The notes: generated by a model from the sequence alone, not told the origin. DNA of 34,557 nt from an uncultured Xylophilus sp. (GCA_913776965.1 CAJYQL010000023.1:65248-99804); one strand, 5' to 3'; shown: positions 9,522-18,098, counted from the stretch's first letter. Program-made: numbers and translations.

Positions 9522-9547
9522 AAAAAAAAGGGGCCAACAGCCCCTTT
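9522..9547 (-). terminator. Intrinsic terminator/attenuator between rpsB and tsf
   Basis: On the minus strand the RNA would form an eight-base stem AAAGGGGC / GCCCCTTT around a 5-base loop (527-534 and 540-547 of the 9 kb block), followed directly by a run of eight T. It reads in the direction from rpsB to tsf. Because tsf, pyrH and frr follow on the same strand with no obvious strong promoter in the gap, it is likely a partial terminator that sets the S2 to EF-Ts ratio. Confidence 0.85.
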
Positions 9548-9570
9548 CCTGACGGCCGCGAAGGGTCGAC

Positions 9571-10326
9571 TCAGGCGGCAGCGCCCTCTTCGACTTCGAC
9601 GAACTCGTCGTTGCCTTCGGACGCAGCCTTGGCGACGTCGTTGACGGCGTTGGAACGGCCTTCGATGACCGCATCAGCGATGCCGCGGGCATACAACGCC
9701 ACGGCCTTGGCCGAGTCATCGTTACCGGGGATCACGTAGTCGATGCCTTCGGGCGAGTGGTTGGTATCGACCACGCCGATCAGCGGAATGCCGAGCTTCT
9801 TGGCTTCCGAGATGGCGATCTTGTGGTAGCCCACGTCGATCACGAAGATCGCGTCGGGCAGCGCAGCCATTTCCTGGATGCCGCCGATGTCCTTCTCGAG
9901 CTTCTCGATTTCGCGGGAGAAGGTCAGCTGCTCCTTCTTGCTCAGCGTGGCGAACGCACCGCTTTCCTGCTGGGCCTTCAGGTCCTTCAGACGCTTGATC
10001 GAGGTCTTGACCGTCTTGAAGTTGGTCAGCATGCCGCCGAGCCAGCGCTGGTCAACGAAGGGCACGCCGGCGCGCTTGGCTTCGTTGGAGACGATCTCGC
10101 GGGCCTGGCGCTTGGTGCCGACGAACAGGATCGTGCCGCGGTTGGCCGACAGCTGCTTGACGAACTTCTCGGCTTCCTGGAACAGCGGGAGCGACTTTTC
10201 CAGGTTGATGATGTGGATCTTGTTGCGGTGGCCGAAGATGTACTGGGACATCTTGGGGTTCCAGAAGCGGGTCTGGTGTCCGAAGTGGACGCCGGCTTCC
10301 AGCATTTCGCGCATGGTGGTGGGCAT
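9571..10326 (-). CDS. rpsB: 30S ribosomal protein S2
   Basis: S2 is an essential 30S subunit protein at the head/body junction that recruits bS1. The 251-residue product has the diagnostic start [20 protein letters not shown], then [19 protein letters not shown], the segment [13 protein letters not shown], and [19 protein letters not shown]. The C-terminal half has [20 protein letters not shown] and [19 protein letters not shown], and it ends in an acidic tail. The ATG at 10326 is the only start compatible with the family N-terminus; the open frame extends upstream only by chance. A leader of about 150 bases separates it from a candidate promoter beside the divergent NAD(P)HX repair gene, which would suit the S2 autoregulation known in other bacteria. 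Confidence 0.99.
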   Translation of the reverse strand: MPTTMREMLEAGVHFGHQTRFWNPKMSQYIFGHRNKIHIINLEKSLPLFQEAEKFVKQLSANRGTILFVGTKRQAREIVSNEAKRAGVPFVDQRWLGGMLTNFKTVKTSIKRLKDLKAQQESGAFATLSKKEQLTFSREIEKLEKDIGGIQEMAALPDAIFVIDVGYHKIAISEAKKLGIPLIGVVDTNHSPEGIDYVIPGNDDSAKAVALYARGIADAVIEGRSNAVNDVAKAASEGNDEFVEVEEGAAA

Positions 10327-10475
10327 GAATAGGCTCCGAAGGTTGGGTCTTAAATCCGGTCCGTAACGCGGTTCGCGCAGCAGACAACGACTGCGGCGAA
10401 CACGGCACCTTGAGTGGACCGGTTTGCGATTGATCCGCCGTCGCACCGGGGATCGGCGCTGGGCGAAACCGCGAG

Positions 10476-10484
10476 AGTATAACA
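10476..10484 (-). promoter_or_regulatory. Candidate extended -10 promoter of rpsB, overlapping a -10-like site for the divergent gene
   Basis: On the minus strand the bases read TGTTATACT: a TATACT -10 preceded by the TGn extension, which can compensate for the absence of a clear -35 (none seen at 16-18 bases). Transcription would start about 140 bases before rpsB. On the plus strand the same bases contain TATAAC (10478-10483), five bases before the ATG of the NAD(P)HX repair gene. The arrangement is a possible bidirectional promoter. Confidence 0.5.
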
Positions 10485-10488
10485 GCGC

Positions 10489-12006
10489 ATGCACCGCATC
10501 CTCCCCGACCGTCCCCATCCCCTCTTCGATACATCGGCCACGCGTCGCATCGAAACGGCTGCAGCACAGGGACTGCCGCCCCATACGCTGATGGAACGGG
10601 CCGGCCGGTCGGCCGCGCGCTTGGCCCTAGCGCTCGCACCGCACGCACGCCACGTCTGGGTCGCCTGCGGACCAGGTCACAACGGGGGCGACGGGCTGGA
10701 GGCGGCGGCGGCGCTGCGACAGGCCGGACGCACGGTGACGGTCACGCTGGCGGCCGACGCCGACCGACTGCAGACCGATGCCCGCGTGGCCCTCGACCGC
10801 GCCCGCGCCGCGGGTGTCGTGTTCGACCCGGGCCTACCGGACGGCCTCGGCCCGCAGGACCTGTGCATCGATGGACTGCTCGGCATCGGGCTGCGCAGCC
10901 GCTCTGAGCCGATGGCGGACCGCCTGCAACGGACGTTCGCGCAGCTGGCCGACACCTGCGCGCCCATCCTGGCGCTGGACATTCCGTCCGGCCTCGCAGC
11001 CGACACCGGGCATGAAGCTATCGAAACCATAGCTGGATACTCAGCACAGTCGGGCGCAGGAGGCCATTTTCTTGCTCAGAACACCCTGACTTTCCTGACG
11101 CTCAAGCCCGGCCTCTTCACCGCCCAGGGGCGCGACCGGGCCGGCACCGTCTGGTTCGACGACCTCGGTATCGCACCGTCCGAGGCGCCTGCCGCGTGGC
11201 TGTCCGGCCCGCCCGCTGACGCCGACAGTCGGCATGCCGTGCACAAGGGCAGCTTCGGCGATGTCGCGGTGGTCGGCGGCGAAGGCATCGGCCGTCGCGG
11301 ACGCGGCATGGAGGGCGCGGCCTGGCTGGCCGCCACGGCCGCGTTGCATGCCGGCGCCGGCCGGGTACTGCTCGCGCTGCTCGACACCGCCGCCTGGACC
11401 GGGGGAAGCTCGCCCGAACTGATGCTGCGGACCGTCGACGCGTTCGACCTGTCGGCCGGCGCGGTCGTCTGCGGGTGCGGCGGCGGAGAGGCGATCCGCG
11501 AACCGCTCCCGCGGGTGCTGGCCGAGGCGTCCCGCCTGGTGCTGGACGCCGACGCGCTGAATGCCGTCGCTGCCGACAGGTCACTGCAGCAGCAGCTGGC
11601 CGGTCGCGCACCGCACGGCCGCACGACAGTCCTGACTCCGCATCCGCTCGAAGCCGCACGCCTGTTGGACAGCACGACCGATGCGGTCCAGGCCGATCGG
11701 CTGGAGGCGGCCCGCCGCTTGTCCGAGCGGTACGGCTGCACCGTCGCGCTGAAGGGCTCGGGCACGATCGTCGCCACGCCCGGACGCACACCCGCCATCA
11801 ACCCGACAGGCAACGGCCGGCTGGCGACGGCCGGGACCGGCGATGTCCTCGCCGGCATGGTCGGCGCAGCGCTGGCCCGCCCGGGCGCCGATGCCTTCCA
11901 GGCGACGGTCGAGGCGGTCTACACGCACGGCGCGCTGGCCGACCGCTGGCCGACCGACCGCGCGCTCACGGCCGGCCGGCTGGCGCTTAGCGCCATTCGC
12001 CGCTGA
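10489..12006 (+). CDS. nnr: Bifunctional NAD(P)HX epimerase / ADP-dependent NAD(P)HX dehydratase
   Basis: This two-domain enzyme repairs hydrated NADH and NADPH: the N-terminal YjeF-type domain epimerises R- to S-NAD(P)HX, and the C-terminal ribokinase-like domain dehydrates the S form using ADP. The 505-residue product has the N-domain motif GPGHNGGDG at residues 61-69, with His64 where Asn is usual, and [13 protein letters not shown]. The C-domain has [25 protein letters not shown], and the catalytic [16 protein letters not shown]. An extra stretch of about 20 residues (about 175-196), more A+T-rich than its surroundings, lies just after ADTG and before the conserved [12 protein letters not shown]. 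It contains a 6-base inverted repeat and looks like an in-frame insertion. The gene is divergent from rpsB and convergent with the SDR gene (12-base gap). No strong Shine-Dalgarno sequence precedes the ATG. Confidence 0.95.
   Translation: MHRILPDRPHPLFDTSATRRIETAAAQGLPPHTLMERAGRSAARLALALAPHARHVWVACGPGHNGGDGLEAAAALRQAGRTVTVTLAADADRLQTDARVALDRARAAGVVFDPGLPDGLGPQDLCIDGLLGIGLRSRSEPMADRLQRTFAQLADTCAPILALDIPSGLAADTGHEAIETIAGYSAQSGAGGHFLAQNTLTFLTLKPGLFTAQGRDRAGTVWFDDLGIAPSEAPAAWLSGPPADADSRHAVHKGSFGDVAVVGGEGIGRRGRGMEGAAWLAATAALHAGAGRVLLALLDTAAWTGGSSPELMLRTVDAFDLSAGAVVCGCGGGEAIREPLPRVLAEASRLVLDADALNAVAADRSLQQQLAGRAPHGRTTVLTPHPLEAARLLDSTTDAVQADRLEAARRLSERYGCTVALKGSGTIVATPGRTPAINPTGNGRLATAGTGDVLAGMVGAALARPGADAFQATVEAVYTHGALADRWPTDRALTAGRLALSAIRR
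11016..11034. repeat. Inverted repeat in an in-frame A+T-richer insertion of the NAD(P)HX repair gene
   Basis: AGCTAT (11016-11021), a 7-base loop, and ATAGCT (11029-11034) form a short hairpin. It opens a patch of roughly 70 bases (to about 11085, including AGGAGGCCATTTTCTTGC) that has lower G+C than the rest of the gene and coincides with residues absent from typical family members. The core and loop length match the dxr hairpin at 5171-5199. Confidence 0.65.
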
Positions 12007-12012
12007 GCGGCG
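11998..12012. terminator. Small palindrome between convergent genes
   Basis: CGCCGCT-G-AGCGGCG spans the stop codon of the NAD(P)HX repair gene, just before the convergent SDR gene ends. It could fold as a 5-base G+C stem on either strand. There is no T-run, so a termination role is only a guess. Confidence 0.3.
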
Positions 12013-12018
12013 CGCGCT

Positions 12019-12801
12019 TCAGCCGCGGCCGACGAACGGCATCTTGGTCGCCATCACCGTGTGGAACAGCACGTTGGCCTCCAGCGGCAGGTTGGCCATG
12101 TAGAGCACCGACTGGCCGACGTGGGCGACGTCCATCAGCGGCTCGGGCGCGATGTCTCCCCGGGCCTGCGGCACGCCGAGCGCCATGCGCGACGCGAGCG
12201 GCGTCTCCGCGTTGCCGACGTCGATCTGGCCCACAGCGATGTCGTACTTGCGGCCGTCGAGCGAGGCGGTCTTGGTCAGTCCCGCTACCGCATGCTTGGT
12301 CGCGGTGTAGGCCATCGAGTTCGGCCGCGGCGCGTACGACGAGATGGAGCCGTTGTTGATGATGCGGCCGCCGCGCGGCGACTGGTCGCGCATCGTGCGG
12401 AACGCCTGCTGCAGGCAATAAAACATGCCGTTCAGGTTGATGTCGACGACGGCGCGCCACTGCTCGGGCGTCCAGTCTTCGAACGGGCCGGGCGGGTTGC
12501 CGACTCCCGCGTTGTTGAACAGCAGGTCCACCCGGCCGAACCGGTCCAGCGCAGCCGAGAAGAGCGCCTGCACCGACTCGGGTCGGGCCACGTCGGTCGG
12601 CACCGCCAGCGCACGCGCGCCGGCACCGCTCTCGTCGACGACCGCATCGAGCGGTTCGGGACGGCGGCCGGCGAGGACCACGCGCCAGCCGTCGGCCAGC
12701 AGCGCCAGCGCAGACGCCCGGCCGATGCCGGAGCCGGCGCCGGTGACGATGGCGACGCCGCGTGTCGAAGCGCCCTGCGGCGCGGGGGATGCAATAGCCA
12801 T
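12019..12801 (-). CDS. SDR-family NAD(P)-dependent oxidoreductase
   Basis: This is a classical short-chain dehydrogenase/reductase; the substrate cannot be told from sequence. The 260-residue product has the Rossmann motif TGAGSGIG at residues 20-27, the structural NNAG at 96-99, the catalytic Ser in the GSIS segment near 152, and YTATK at 165-169. The arginines after the second strand (AGRRPEP, residues 44-50) suggest NADP(H) preference. The ATG at 12801 has a well-placed AGGAG nine bases upstream, so the longer frame from 12837 is rejected. It lies 105 bases downstream of rnr on the same strand, and may be co-transcribed with it, but no functional link is evident. Confidence 0.9.
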   Translation of the reverse strand: MAIASPAPQGASTRGVAIVTGAGSGIGRASALALLADGWRVVLAGRRPEPLDAVVDESGAGARALAVPTDVARPESVQALFSAALDRFGRVDLLFNNAGVGNPPGPFEDWTPEQWRAVVDINLNGMFYCLQQAFRTMRDQSPRGGRIINNGSISSYAPRPNSMAYTATKHAVAGLTKTASLDGRKYDIAVGQIDVGNAETPLASRMALGVPQARGDIAPEPLMDVAHVGQSVLYMANLPLEANVLFHTVMATKMPFVGRG

Positions 12802-12906
12802 GAATGATGTCTCCTGAAATACGAATGGTCGGGGCAACCCTGCCCCACGACCGCGTTCGGCCGCGGCTGCGCGGTTCGGCGGACAGCCGCGCAGGGCCGG
12901 TGCGCC

Positions 12907-15189
12907 TCAGCGCCGACTCTTGCGCGGCTTGCCGCCCGATTTGGCCGCGGCTTTCTTGGCGGACGTCTTGCCGGCGCGGCCACCCGACAGGCTGCGGTCG
13001 GTGTCACCGCCGCCCTCCCCGCTCCGCGCCTTGCCGGTGCGCCCGGATTTGTTACGGTTGGCCCGCGGCGCCTCGCCGTCTCCACCGCCACCTTCGCGGC
13101 CGACGCCCTTGTCGCGCATCGCTCGGACGATAGCGTCCTCGCCGTCGCGCACCAACCGAAAGTCGATCTTGCGGCCGTCCAGGTCCACCCGGCTGACCTG
13201 CACCCGCAGACGCGTGCCGACCGCATACCGGATGCCCGTGCGTTCGCCGCGCAGCTCCTGCCGGGCCTCGTCGAAGCGGAAGTACTCCCCGCCGAGTTCG
13301 GTGATGTGGACCAGCCCTTCGACATACATCGCGTCGAGCGTGACGAAGATGCCGAAGGTCGTCGCCGCGGTGACGACACCGCTGTACTCCTCGCCGAGGT
13401 GCTCACGCATGTACTTGCACTTGAGCCAGGCCTCGACATCGCGGCTCGCCTCGTCGGCACGGCGCTCGTTGGCGCTGCAGTGCAGTCCGGCCGCCTCCCA
13501 GGCCTGCATTTCCTTCGCGCCGGCGACGATCTTCACCGGCTTCTGCGTCGGCGGCTTGACCCGCTGGGCGAGCCGCTTGGCCAGCTTCGCATGCGCCTCG
13601 CCGGGCGTCGGCAACGTCGGCAACTGGTAGGTGGTCTTGCCGAGGATCGCCTTGATCACCCGGTGCACCAGCAGGTCGGGGTAGCGGCGGATCGGGCTGG
13701 TGAAGTGGGTGTAGGCCTCGTAGGCGAGGCCGAAGTGTCCGCTGTTGAACGGCGTGTAGATCGCCTGCTGCATCGACCGCAGCAGCATCGTGTGGATCTG
13801 CTGCGCATCCGGCCGGTCTTTGGTGGCCTGGGCCACCGCCTGGAATTCGCCGGGCACGGGATCGTCGCTGATGGTCATGCCGACGCCCATCGCCCGCAGG
13901 TAGTTGCGCAGGATTTCCTTCTTCTCGGGCGTGGGGCCTTCGTGGACCCGATACAGCCCGGGCTGGCCGCCCTGCTGGATGAAGTCGGCGCTGCAGACGT
14001 TGGCCGCGAGCATCGCCTCCTCGATGATCCGGTGCGCTTCGTTGCGGGTGCGCGGTACGATCTTCTCGACGCGGCCGTTTTCGTCGCAGACGATCTGCGT
14101 TTCGGTCGTCTCGAAGTCGACCGCCCCGCGTGCACCGCGGGCCGCAAGCAGGGCACGGTACACGTCCGACAGGTTCAGCAGATTCTCGATCCGGTCCTTG
14201 CGCTTGGCCGCCTCGGGGCCTCGGGTGTTGGACAGGATGGCCGCCACTTCGGTGTAGGTGAAGCGGGCATGGCTGAACATCACCGCCGGGTAGAACTGGT
14301 AGGCGTGCACCTCGCCCTTGGCGGTGACGAGCATGTCGCACACCATGCAGAGCCGCTCGACATCGGGGTTCAGCGAACAGAGTCCGTTCGACAGCTTCTC
14401 CGGCAGCATGGGGATCACGCGGCGCGGGAAGTAGACGCTGGTGGCGCGCTCGTAGGCGTCGATGTCGATCGCGTTGCCGGTGTGCACGTAGTGGCTCACG
14501 TCGGCGATCGCCACCAGCAGGCGCCAGCCCTTGGTGCGGCCGACCTTCGCCGGTTCGCAATAGACCGCGTCGTCGAAGTCGCGTGCGTCTTCGCCGTCGA
14601 TCGTCACCAGCGGCACATCGCGCAGATCCACCCGATCGCGGTGGTCCTGCGGGCGGACCTTGTCGGGCAGGGTTTTCGTGAGCGCGAGACATGCCTCAGA
14701 AAACTCGTGCGGCACGCCGTATTTGCGCACCGCGATCTCGATCTCCATGCCGGGGTCATCGACCTCGCCGAGCACCTCGATTACGCGGCCCACCGGCTGG
14801 CCGTACAGCGCCGGCGGTTCGGTCAGTTCGACCACCACCACCTGCCCCGGATTGGCCGTGCCGATCGCACCTTTCGGAATGAGCACGTCCTGGCCGTACC
14901 GCTTGTCTTCCGGCGCGACCAGCCAGATGCCGCTCTCCTGCAGCAGGCGGCCGATGATCGGCTGGGCAGGGCGCTCGACGATCTCGACCACCCGGCCTTC
15001 CGCCCGGCCGCGCCGGTCGTGCCGCACGATCCGCGCTTTTACGCGGTCCTTGTGCAGCACGGCACGCATCTCGTTGGGCGGCAGGAATACGTCCGTCTGG
15101 CCGTCGTCGCGCAGCAGGAATCCGTGGCCATCGCGGTGGCCTTGTACGGTTCCGACAAATTCTTCGAGAAGATTGTTGTGTTGGTTCAT
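12907..15189 (-). CDS. rnr: Ribonuclease R
   Basis: RNase R is a processive 3'-5' exoribonuclease that degrades structured RNA and takes part in trans-translation and rRNA quality control. The 760-residue product has N-terminal cold-shock/OB domains (GHGFLLRDDGQTDVFLPP near 21-38), the catalytic RNB domain with the metal-binding cluster TIDGEDARDFDD at residues 196-207, ISDDPVPGEF, and SPIRRYPDLLVHR. An S1 domain follows near 610-690, and a Lys/Arg/Ser/Gly-rich tail extends to the end. It starts directly in the first OB domain and so lacks the N-terminal helix-turn-helix region of the 813-residue E. coli protein. The ATG at 15189 has no Shine-Dalgarno sequence, but TATACT lies only six bases upstream on the same strand, so a leaderless message is possible. 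Confidence 0.97.
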   Translation of the reverse strand: MNQHNNLLEEFVGTVQGHRDGHGFLLRDDGQTDVFLPPNEMRAVLHKDRVKARIVRHDRRGRAEGRVVEIVERPAQPIIGRLLQESGIWLVAPEDKRYGQDVLIPKGAIGTANPGQVVVVELTEPPALYGQPVGRVIEVLGEVDDPGMEIEIAVRKYGVPHEFSEACLALTKTLPDKVRPQDHRDRVDLRDVPLVTIDGEDARDFDDAVYCEPAKVGRTKGWRLLVAIADVSHYVHTGNAIDIDAYERATSVYFPRRVIPMLPEKLSNGLCSLNPDVERLCMVCDMLVTAKGEVHAYQFYPAVMFSHARFTYTEVAAILSNTRGPEAAKRKDRIENLLNLSDVYRALLAARGARGAVDFETTETQIVCDENGRVEKIVPRTRNEAHRIIEEAMLAANVCSADFIQQGGQPGLYRVHEGPTPEKKEILRNYLRAMGVGMTISDDPVPGEFQAVAQATKDRPDAQQIHTMLLRSMQQAIYTPFNSGHFGLAYEAYTHFTSPIRRYPDLLVHRVIKAILGKTTYQLPTLPTPGEAHAKLAKRLAQRVKPPTQKPVKIVAGAKEMQAWEAAGLHCSANERRADEASRDVEAWLKCKYMREHLGEEYSGVVTAATTFGIFVTLDAMYVEGLVHITELGGEYFRFDEARQELRGERTGIRYAVGTRLRVQVSRVDLDGRKIDFRLVRDGEDAIVRAMRDKGVGREGGGGDGEAPRANRNKSGRTGKARSGEGGGDTDRSLSGGRAGKTSAKKAAAKSGGKPRKSRR

Positions 15190-15205
15190 TTTTTCAGTAT
15201 AGAAT
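15176..15205 (+). promoter_or_regulatory. Candidate promoter of tRNA-Leu overlapping the rnr start
   Basis: TTGTGT (15176-15181), a 16-base spacer and TATAGA (15198-15203) precede the tRNA by about 20 bases. The overlapping bases AGTATA (15196-15201) read TATACT on the minus strand, just upstream of the rnr ATG. Both readings are plausible but the -35 is weak. Confidence 0.4.
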
Positions 15206-15222
15206 CGTGGCTTCCCTGAAAT

Positions 15223-15307
<85 letters not shown>

Positions 15308-15343
15308 AGTTTGATGACAGCCGACAAGGCTGGAATTGTGAGA

Positions 15344-15372
15344 AGCCGCTGAGTGATCAGCGGCTTTTTTTT
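15344..15372 (+). terminator. Intrinsic terminator of tRNA-Leu
   Basis: AGCCGCTGA (15344-15352), loop GTGA and TCAGCGGCT (15357-15365) form a perfect nine-base stem followed by a run of T to 15372. It lies 36 bases after the tRNA. It faces the 3' end of rimO, which is on the opposite strand. Confidence 0.93.
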
Positions 15373-15491
15373 GTCTCTGCGCAGACGGGCTTCGGCCACT
15401 GCGCCCCACAGCGCGGGCCTGCAAGCCCGTACGGTGGCCACAACGCACGCCAGCAGCGAATCGACCTGTGCGATCACCGCCGCGTGCTCCG

Positions 15492-16901
15492 TCATACGGG
15501 CAGCGCCACCAGATCGTGACCGTCGGTCGAGACGATGCGTGCGCGGGTGAACTCGCCCACCTTCAGCGTCTTGCTGATCTTCTCGGGCGGCAGCAGTTTC
15601 ACGACACCGTCGATCTCCGGTGCATCCGCATAGCTGCGGCCGGTGCCGCCGCGACGGCCCAGACCCGGCGCCGCATCCACCAGCACCTGCATCGTGGCAC
15701 CCACGCGGCGCCGCAGCTTGGCGGCCGACACCTCTTCGGCCACCGCCATGAAGCGCGCGCGCCGCGCTTCGCGCTCCTCCAGCGGCAGCAAGCCCGGAAT
15801 GTCGTTGGCGGCCGCACCGTCCACGGCGCTGTATGCGAAACAACCTGCACGGTCGATTTCCGCCTCGCGCACGAAGTCGAGCAGATGCTGGAACTCTTCT
15901 TCCGTCTCGCCGGGAAACCCGGCGATGAACGTGCTGCGGATCACGATCTCCGGACAGGCTTCGCGCCAGCGCTGGATGCGCTCCAGGTTGCGCTCGCCGC
16001 TCGCCGGCCGTTTCATGCGACGCAGCACGTCGGGATGGCTGTGCTGGAAGGGCACGTCCAGGTATGGCAACGCGAGACCCTGCGCCATCAGCGGCACGAC
16101 ATCGTCCACGCTCGGATACGGGTAGACGTAATGCAGCCGCACCCAGGCACCGTAGGGCTCGGCCATTTCGCCGAGCGCCTGCACCAGGTCCAGCATGCGG
16201 GTCCGGACCGGACGGCCGTCGTAGAAACCGGTGCGGTACTTCACGTCCACGCCGTAGGCCGAGGTGTCCTGGCTGATGATCAGCAGTTCCTTCACACCGC
16301 CTTCGAACAACGCGCGCGCTTCCTTCAGCACATCGCCGATCGGCCGCGACACCAGGTCGCCGCGCATCGACGGGATGATGCAGAAGGTGCAGCGATGGTT
16401 GCAGCCTTCGCTGATCTTGAGATACGCATAGTGCTTGGGTGTCAGCTTGATGCCCGCTTCGCCGAAACCGCCGGGCACCAGATCGATGAACGGATCGTGC
16501 GGCTTGGGCAGATTGAGATGGACCGCATCCATCACCTCCTGCGTGGCGTGCGGCCCGGTGACGGCCAGCACGCTGGGGTGCATCTGCCGCACGAGATTGC
16601 CGCCGCCTTCGCCGCTGCGGGCACCGAGGCAGCCGGTCACGATCACCTTGCCGTTTTCCGCCAGCGCCTCGCCGATGGTGTCGAGGCTTTCGCGCACTGC
16701 ATCGTCGATGAAGCCGCAGGTGTTGACGATGACGAGATCGGCACCTTCGAACGTTTTGGAGGTCTGGTAGCCCTCGGCGCTCAGCTGCGTGAGGATCAGT
16801 TCGGAATCGGTCAGCGCCTTCGGACAGCCGAGACTGACGAATCCGACGCGCGGTGCGGCCGCTGCGGGTGTGTGCGTGGGGGAGAGTACTTCTTCGCTCA
16901 T
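15492..16901 (-). CDS. rimO: Ribosomal protein uS12 Asp88 methylthiotransferase
   Basis: RimO is a radical-SAM enzyme with two [4Fe-4S] clusters that adds a methylthio group to the beta-carbon of an aspartate in ribosomal protein S12. The 469-residue product has the N-terminal methylthiotransferase domain with cluster ligands Cys26 ([13 protein letters not shown]), Cys62 ([10 protein letters not shown]) and Cys91 (VTGCLGAR). The radical-SAM motif CNHRCTFC is at residues 167-174, in [20 protein letters not shown], which distinguishes RimO from MiaB. A C-terminal TRAM domain follows. The ATG at 16901 gives the family N-terminus; the longer open frame upstream only covers phaR. The gene lies 23 bases downstream of phaR and is probably co-transcribed with it. 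Confidence 0.97.
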   Translation of the reverse strand: MSEEVLSPTHTPAAAAPRVGFVSLGCPKALTDSELILTQLSAEGYQTSKTFEGADLVIVNTCGFIDDAVRESLDTIGEALAENGKVIVTGCLGARSGEGGGNLVRQMHPSVLAVTGPHATQEVMDAVHLNLPKPHDPFIDLVPGGFGEAGIKLTPKHYAYLKISEGCNHRCTFCIIPSMRGDLVSRPIGDVLKEARALFEGGVKELLIISQDTSAYGVDVKYRTGFYDGRPVRTRMLDLVQALGEMAEPYGAWVRLHYVYPYPSVDDVVPLMAQGLALPYLDVPFQHSHPDVLRRMKRPASGERNLERIQRWREACPEIVIRSTFIAGFPGETEEEFQHLLDFVREAEIDRAGCFAYSAVDGAAANDIPGLLPLEEREARRARFMAVAEEVSAAKLRRRVGATMQVLVDAAPGLGRRGGTGRSYADAPEIDGVVKLLPPEKISKTLKVGEFTRARIVSTDGHDLVALPV

Positions 16902-16924
16902 CCCCGTATTGTCCCCTGCCCGCT

Positions 16925-17458
16925 TCAACGCTTGATGCCGAAGGCCCCCAGCATCTGCTCGGTTTGCTTTTGCAGCTGTTCCTGCATCAGCAGAAAGGCT
17001 TCCTTCGACTGCTCGGCGTAACTGCCCATCATCCCCTGCAGTACCGGCGGCTGGATCTTCAGAAACTGGGCCCACATCTCGGGGGTAAAGCTCTTCGATT
17101 GTTCGGCCATCCGGATCTGCATGTCCGTGAAGGCCTGAACGTTCTTTTCCAGATAGGCACCCATGAATCCCTGCATGGCATGGCCGTAGAAGCGGATGAT
17201 GTTGGCCAGCACCGCCTCGCTGAACATCGGGGCGCCACCCGCTTCTTCTTCGAGAATGATCTGCAGCAGGATGCTGCGGGTCAGGTCCTCACCGGATTTC
17301 GCGTCGCGTACGGAAAAGGGTTCGTGGCTCAACACCAGCTGCCGCACTTCTGCCAGCGTGATGTAGGCCGAGGTATTCGTGTCGTAGAGCCGCCGGTTCG
17401 GATACTTCTTGATCACGCGGGGCGCCGGGGGACTCGCCGCGTTCTTGTGTGAGGACAC
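16925..17458 (-). CDS. phaR: Polyhydroxyalkanoate synthesis repressor PhaR
   Basis: PhaR binds DNA upstream of phasin genes and its own gene, and binds nascent polyhydroxybutyrate, so phasin expression follows polymer synthesis. The N-terminal PHB/PHA accumulation DNA-binding domain is diagnostic: [20 protein letters not shown] and [20 protein letters not shown]. It is followed by a second PHB-associated domain ([18 protein letters not shown]). The C-terminal half is helical and Gln/Met-rich. I chose the GTG at 17458 (177 residues) because AGGAG lies six bases upstream; a GTG at 17479 would add seven residues but has no such site. The presence of phaR implies that the host makes polyhydroxyalkanoate granules, although the polymer synthase is not in this window. 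Confidence 0.94.
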   Translation of the reverse strand: MSSHKNAASPPAPRVIKKYPNRRLYDTNTSAYITLAEVRQLVLSHEPFSVRDAKSGEDLTRSILLQIILEEEAGGAPMFSEAVLANIIRFYGHAMQGFMGAYLEKNVQAFTDMQIRMAEQSKSFTPEMWAQFLKIQPPVLQGMMGSYAEQSKEAFLLMQEQLQKQTEQMLGAFGIKR

Positions 17459-17553
17459 TGATGGCTCCTGTGCCCGCACGCGGCGAGCCTATTGCACTGC
17501 AGCACATTCTAGGGATGCACCCCCGGCAACGGCCCCGAGAAAACCCCTGCTGA

Positions 17554-17568
17554 GCGGGCATCGCCCGC
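17554..17568 (-). terminator. Short hairpin after the 56-residue gene
   Basis: GCGGGC, a three-base loop, and GCCCGC form a six-base G+C stem just after the stop codon of the small gene on the minus strand. A short T-run (TTTT) occurs about 10 bases later rather than directly, so it is a weak terminator candidate. Confidence 0.45.
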
Positions 17569-17575
17569 CTCAAAA

Positions 17576-17746
17576 TCAGCCGCCCTTGTGGGCGCGCTTG
17601 CCGGGGTTCTTCTTGCTGCGGGTCGCGGTACCGCGCTCCAGGCTGCGCTTCTGCCCACGGCCTGCGGTGCGCAGCGTGACGCCCGGCAGCGTCGGCAGCG
17701 GCGGGGTGGCCTTGCGGTCGGCTTCGGTGACGATCTTGTTGCCCAT
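17576..17746 (-). CDS. Small basic hypothetical protein (56 residues)
   Basis: The frame from the ATG at 17746 to the stop at 17576 encodes 56 residues beginning MGNKIVTEADRK, and is supported by AGGAG six bases upstream of the start. The product is very basic, with the Lys/Arg-rich C-terminus RSKKNPGKRAHKGG, a Pro/Leu-rich middle (ATPPLPTLPG), no Cys, no signal peptide and no membrane segment. The basic composition would fit a ribosome- or nucleic-acid-associated protein, but I do not recognise a domain and assign no function. It lies upstream of phaR on the same strand, and between them is the hairpin at 17554-17568, so it is probably its own transcription unit. Confidence 0.65.
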   Translation of the reverse strand: MGNKIVTEADRKATPPLPTLPGVTLRTAGRGQKRSLERGTATRSKKNPGKRAHKGG

Positions 17747-17917
17747 GAAATACTCCTGTGGAATGAAAAATTGGAAAACCCGGCATTAGGCCACAGCCCA
17801 TGATGGCTTCGTCACTGCCCGAGCCGGATGTGTGTCGAAACCGGCTGCAGCCCTTCGCACAAGACGGCCGCCATGCGCGGTGTCTGTCATGTCGCGCAAC
17901 TGCCATGCCCAAAGCAA

Positions 17918-17950
17918 ACGCCCCTGCTACCGATTCGGCAACAGGGGCGT
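17918..17950 (-). terminator. Intrinsic terminator of tRNA-His
   Basis: On the minus strand ACGCCCCTG pairs with CAGGGGCGT over an inner stem (GCCGA/TCGGT) with one small internal mismatch, followed by TTTGCTTT. It lies 10 bases past the tRNA-His 3' end. Confidence 0.8.
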
Positions 17951-17960
17951 CTTGTATTTC

Positions 17961-18037
17961 TGGGGTGGCTGATGGGACTCGAACCCACGACGACAGGAAT
18001 CACAATCCTGGACTCTACCAACTGAGCTACAGCCACC
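17961..18037 (-). tRNA. tRNA-His (anticodon GTG)
   Basis: The minus strand gives a 77-base gene with acceptor GTGGCTG/CAGCCAC, an extra 5' G at position -1 (18037) facing C73, and encoded CCA at 17961-17963. The G-1:C73 pair is the identity element of tRNA-His. The anticodon arm reads CAGGATTGTGATTCCTG with anticodon GTG, and the T-loop contains GGTTCGAGTCC. It follows the PpiD-like gene by 61 bases and may share its transcript. Confidence 0.97.
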
Positions 18038-18098
18038 GTAGAGCCCTCAATTATACCGGGGAAATCGCCGATTTCGCGGCGACCGCTATTTCACGGTA

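Noticed and set aside
13306-15219. Plus-strand open frame of 637 codons opposite rnr
   Set aside because: Shadow of RNase R; no family motifs, and it runs through the rnr start and towards the tRNA-Leu gene.
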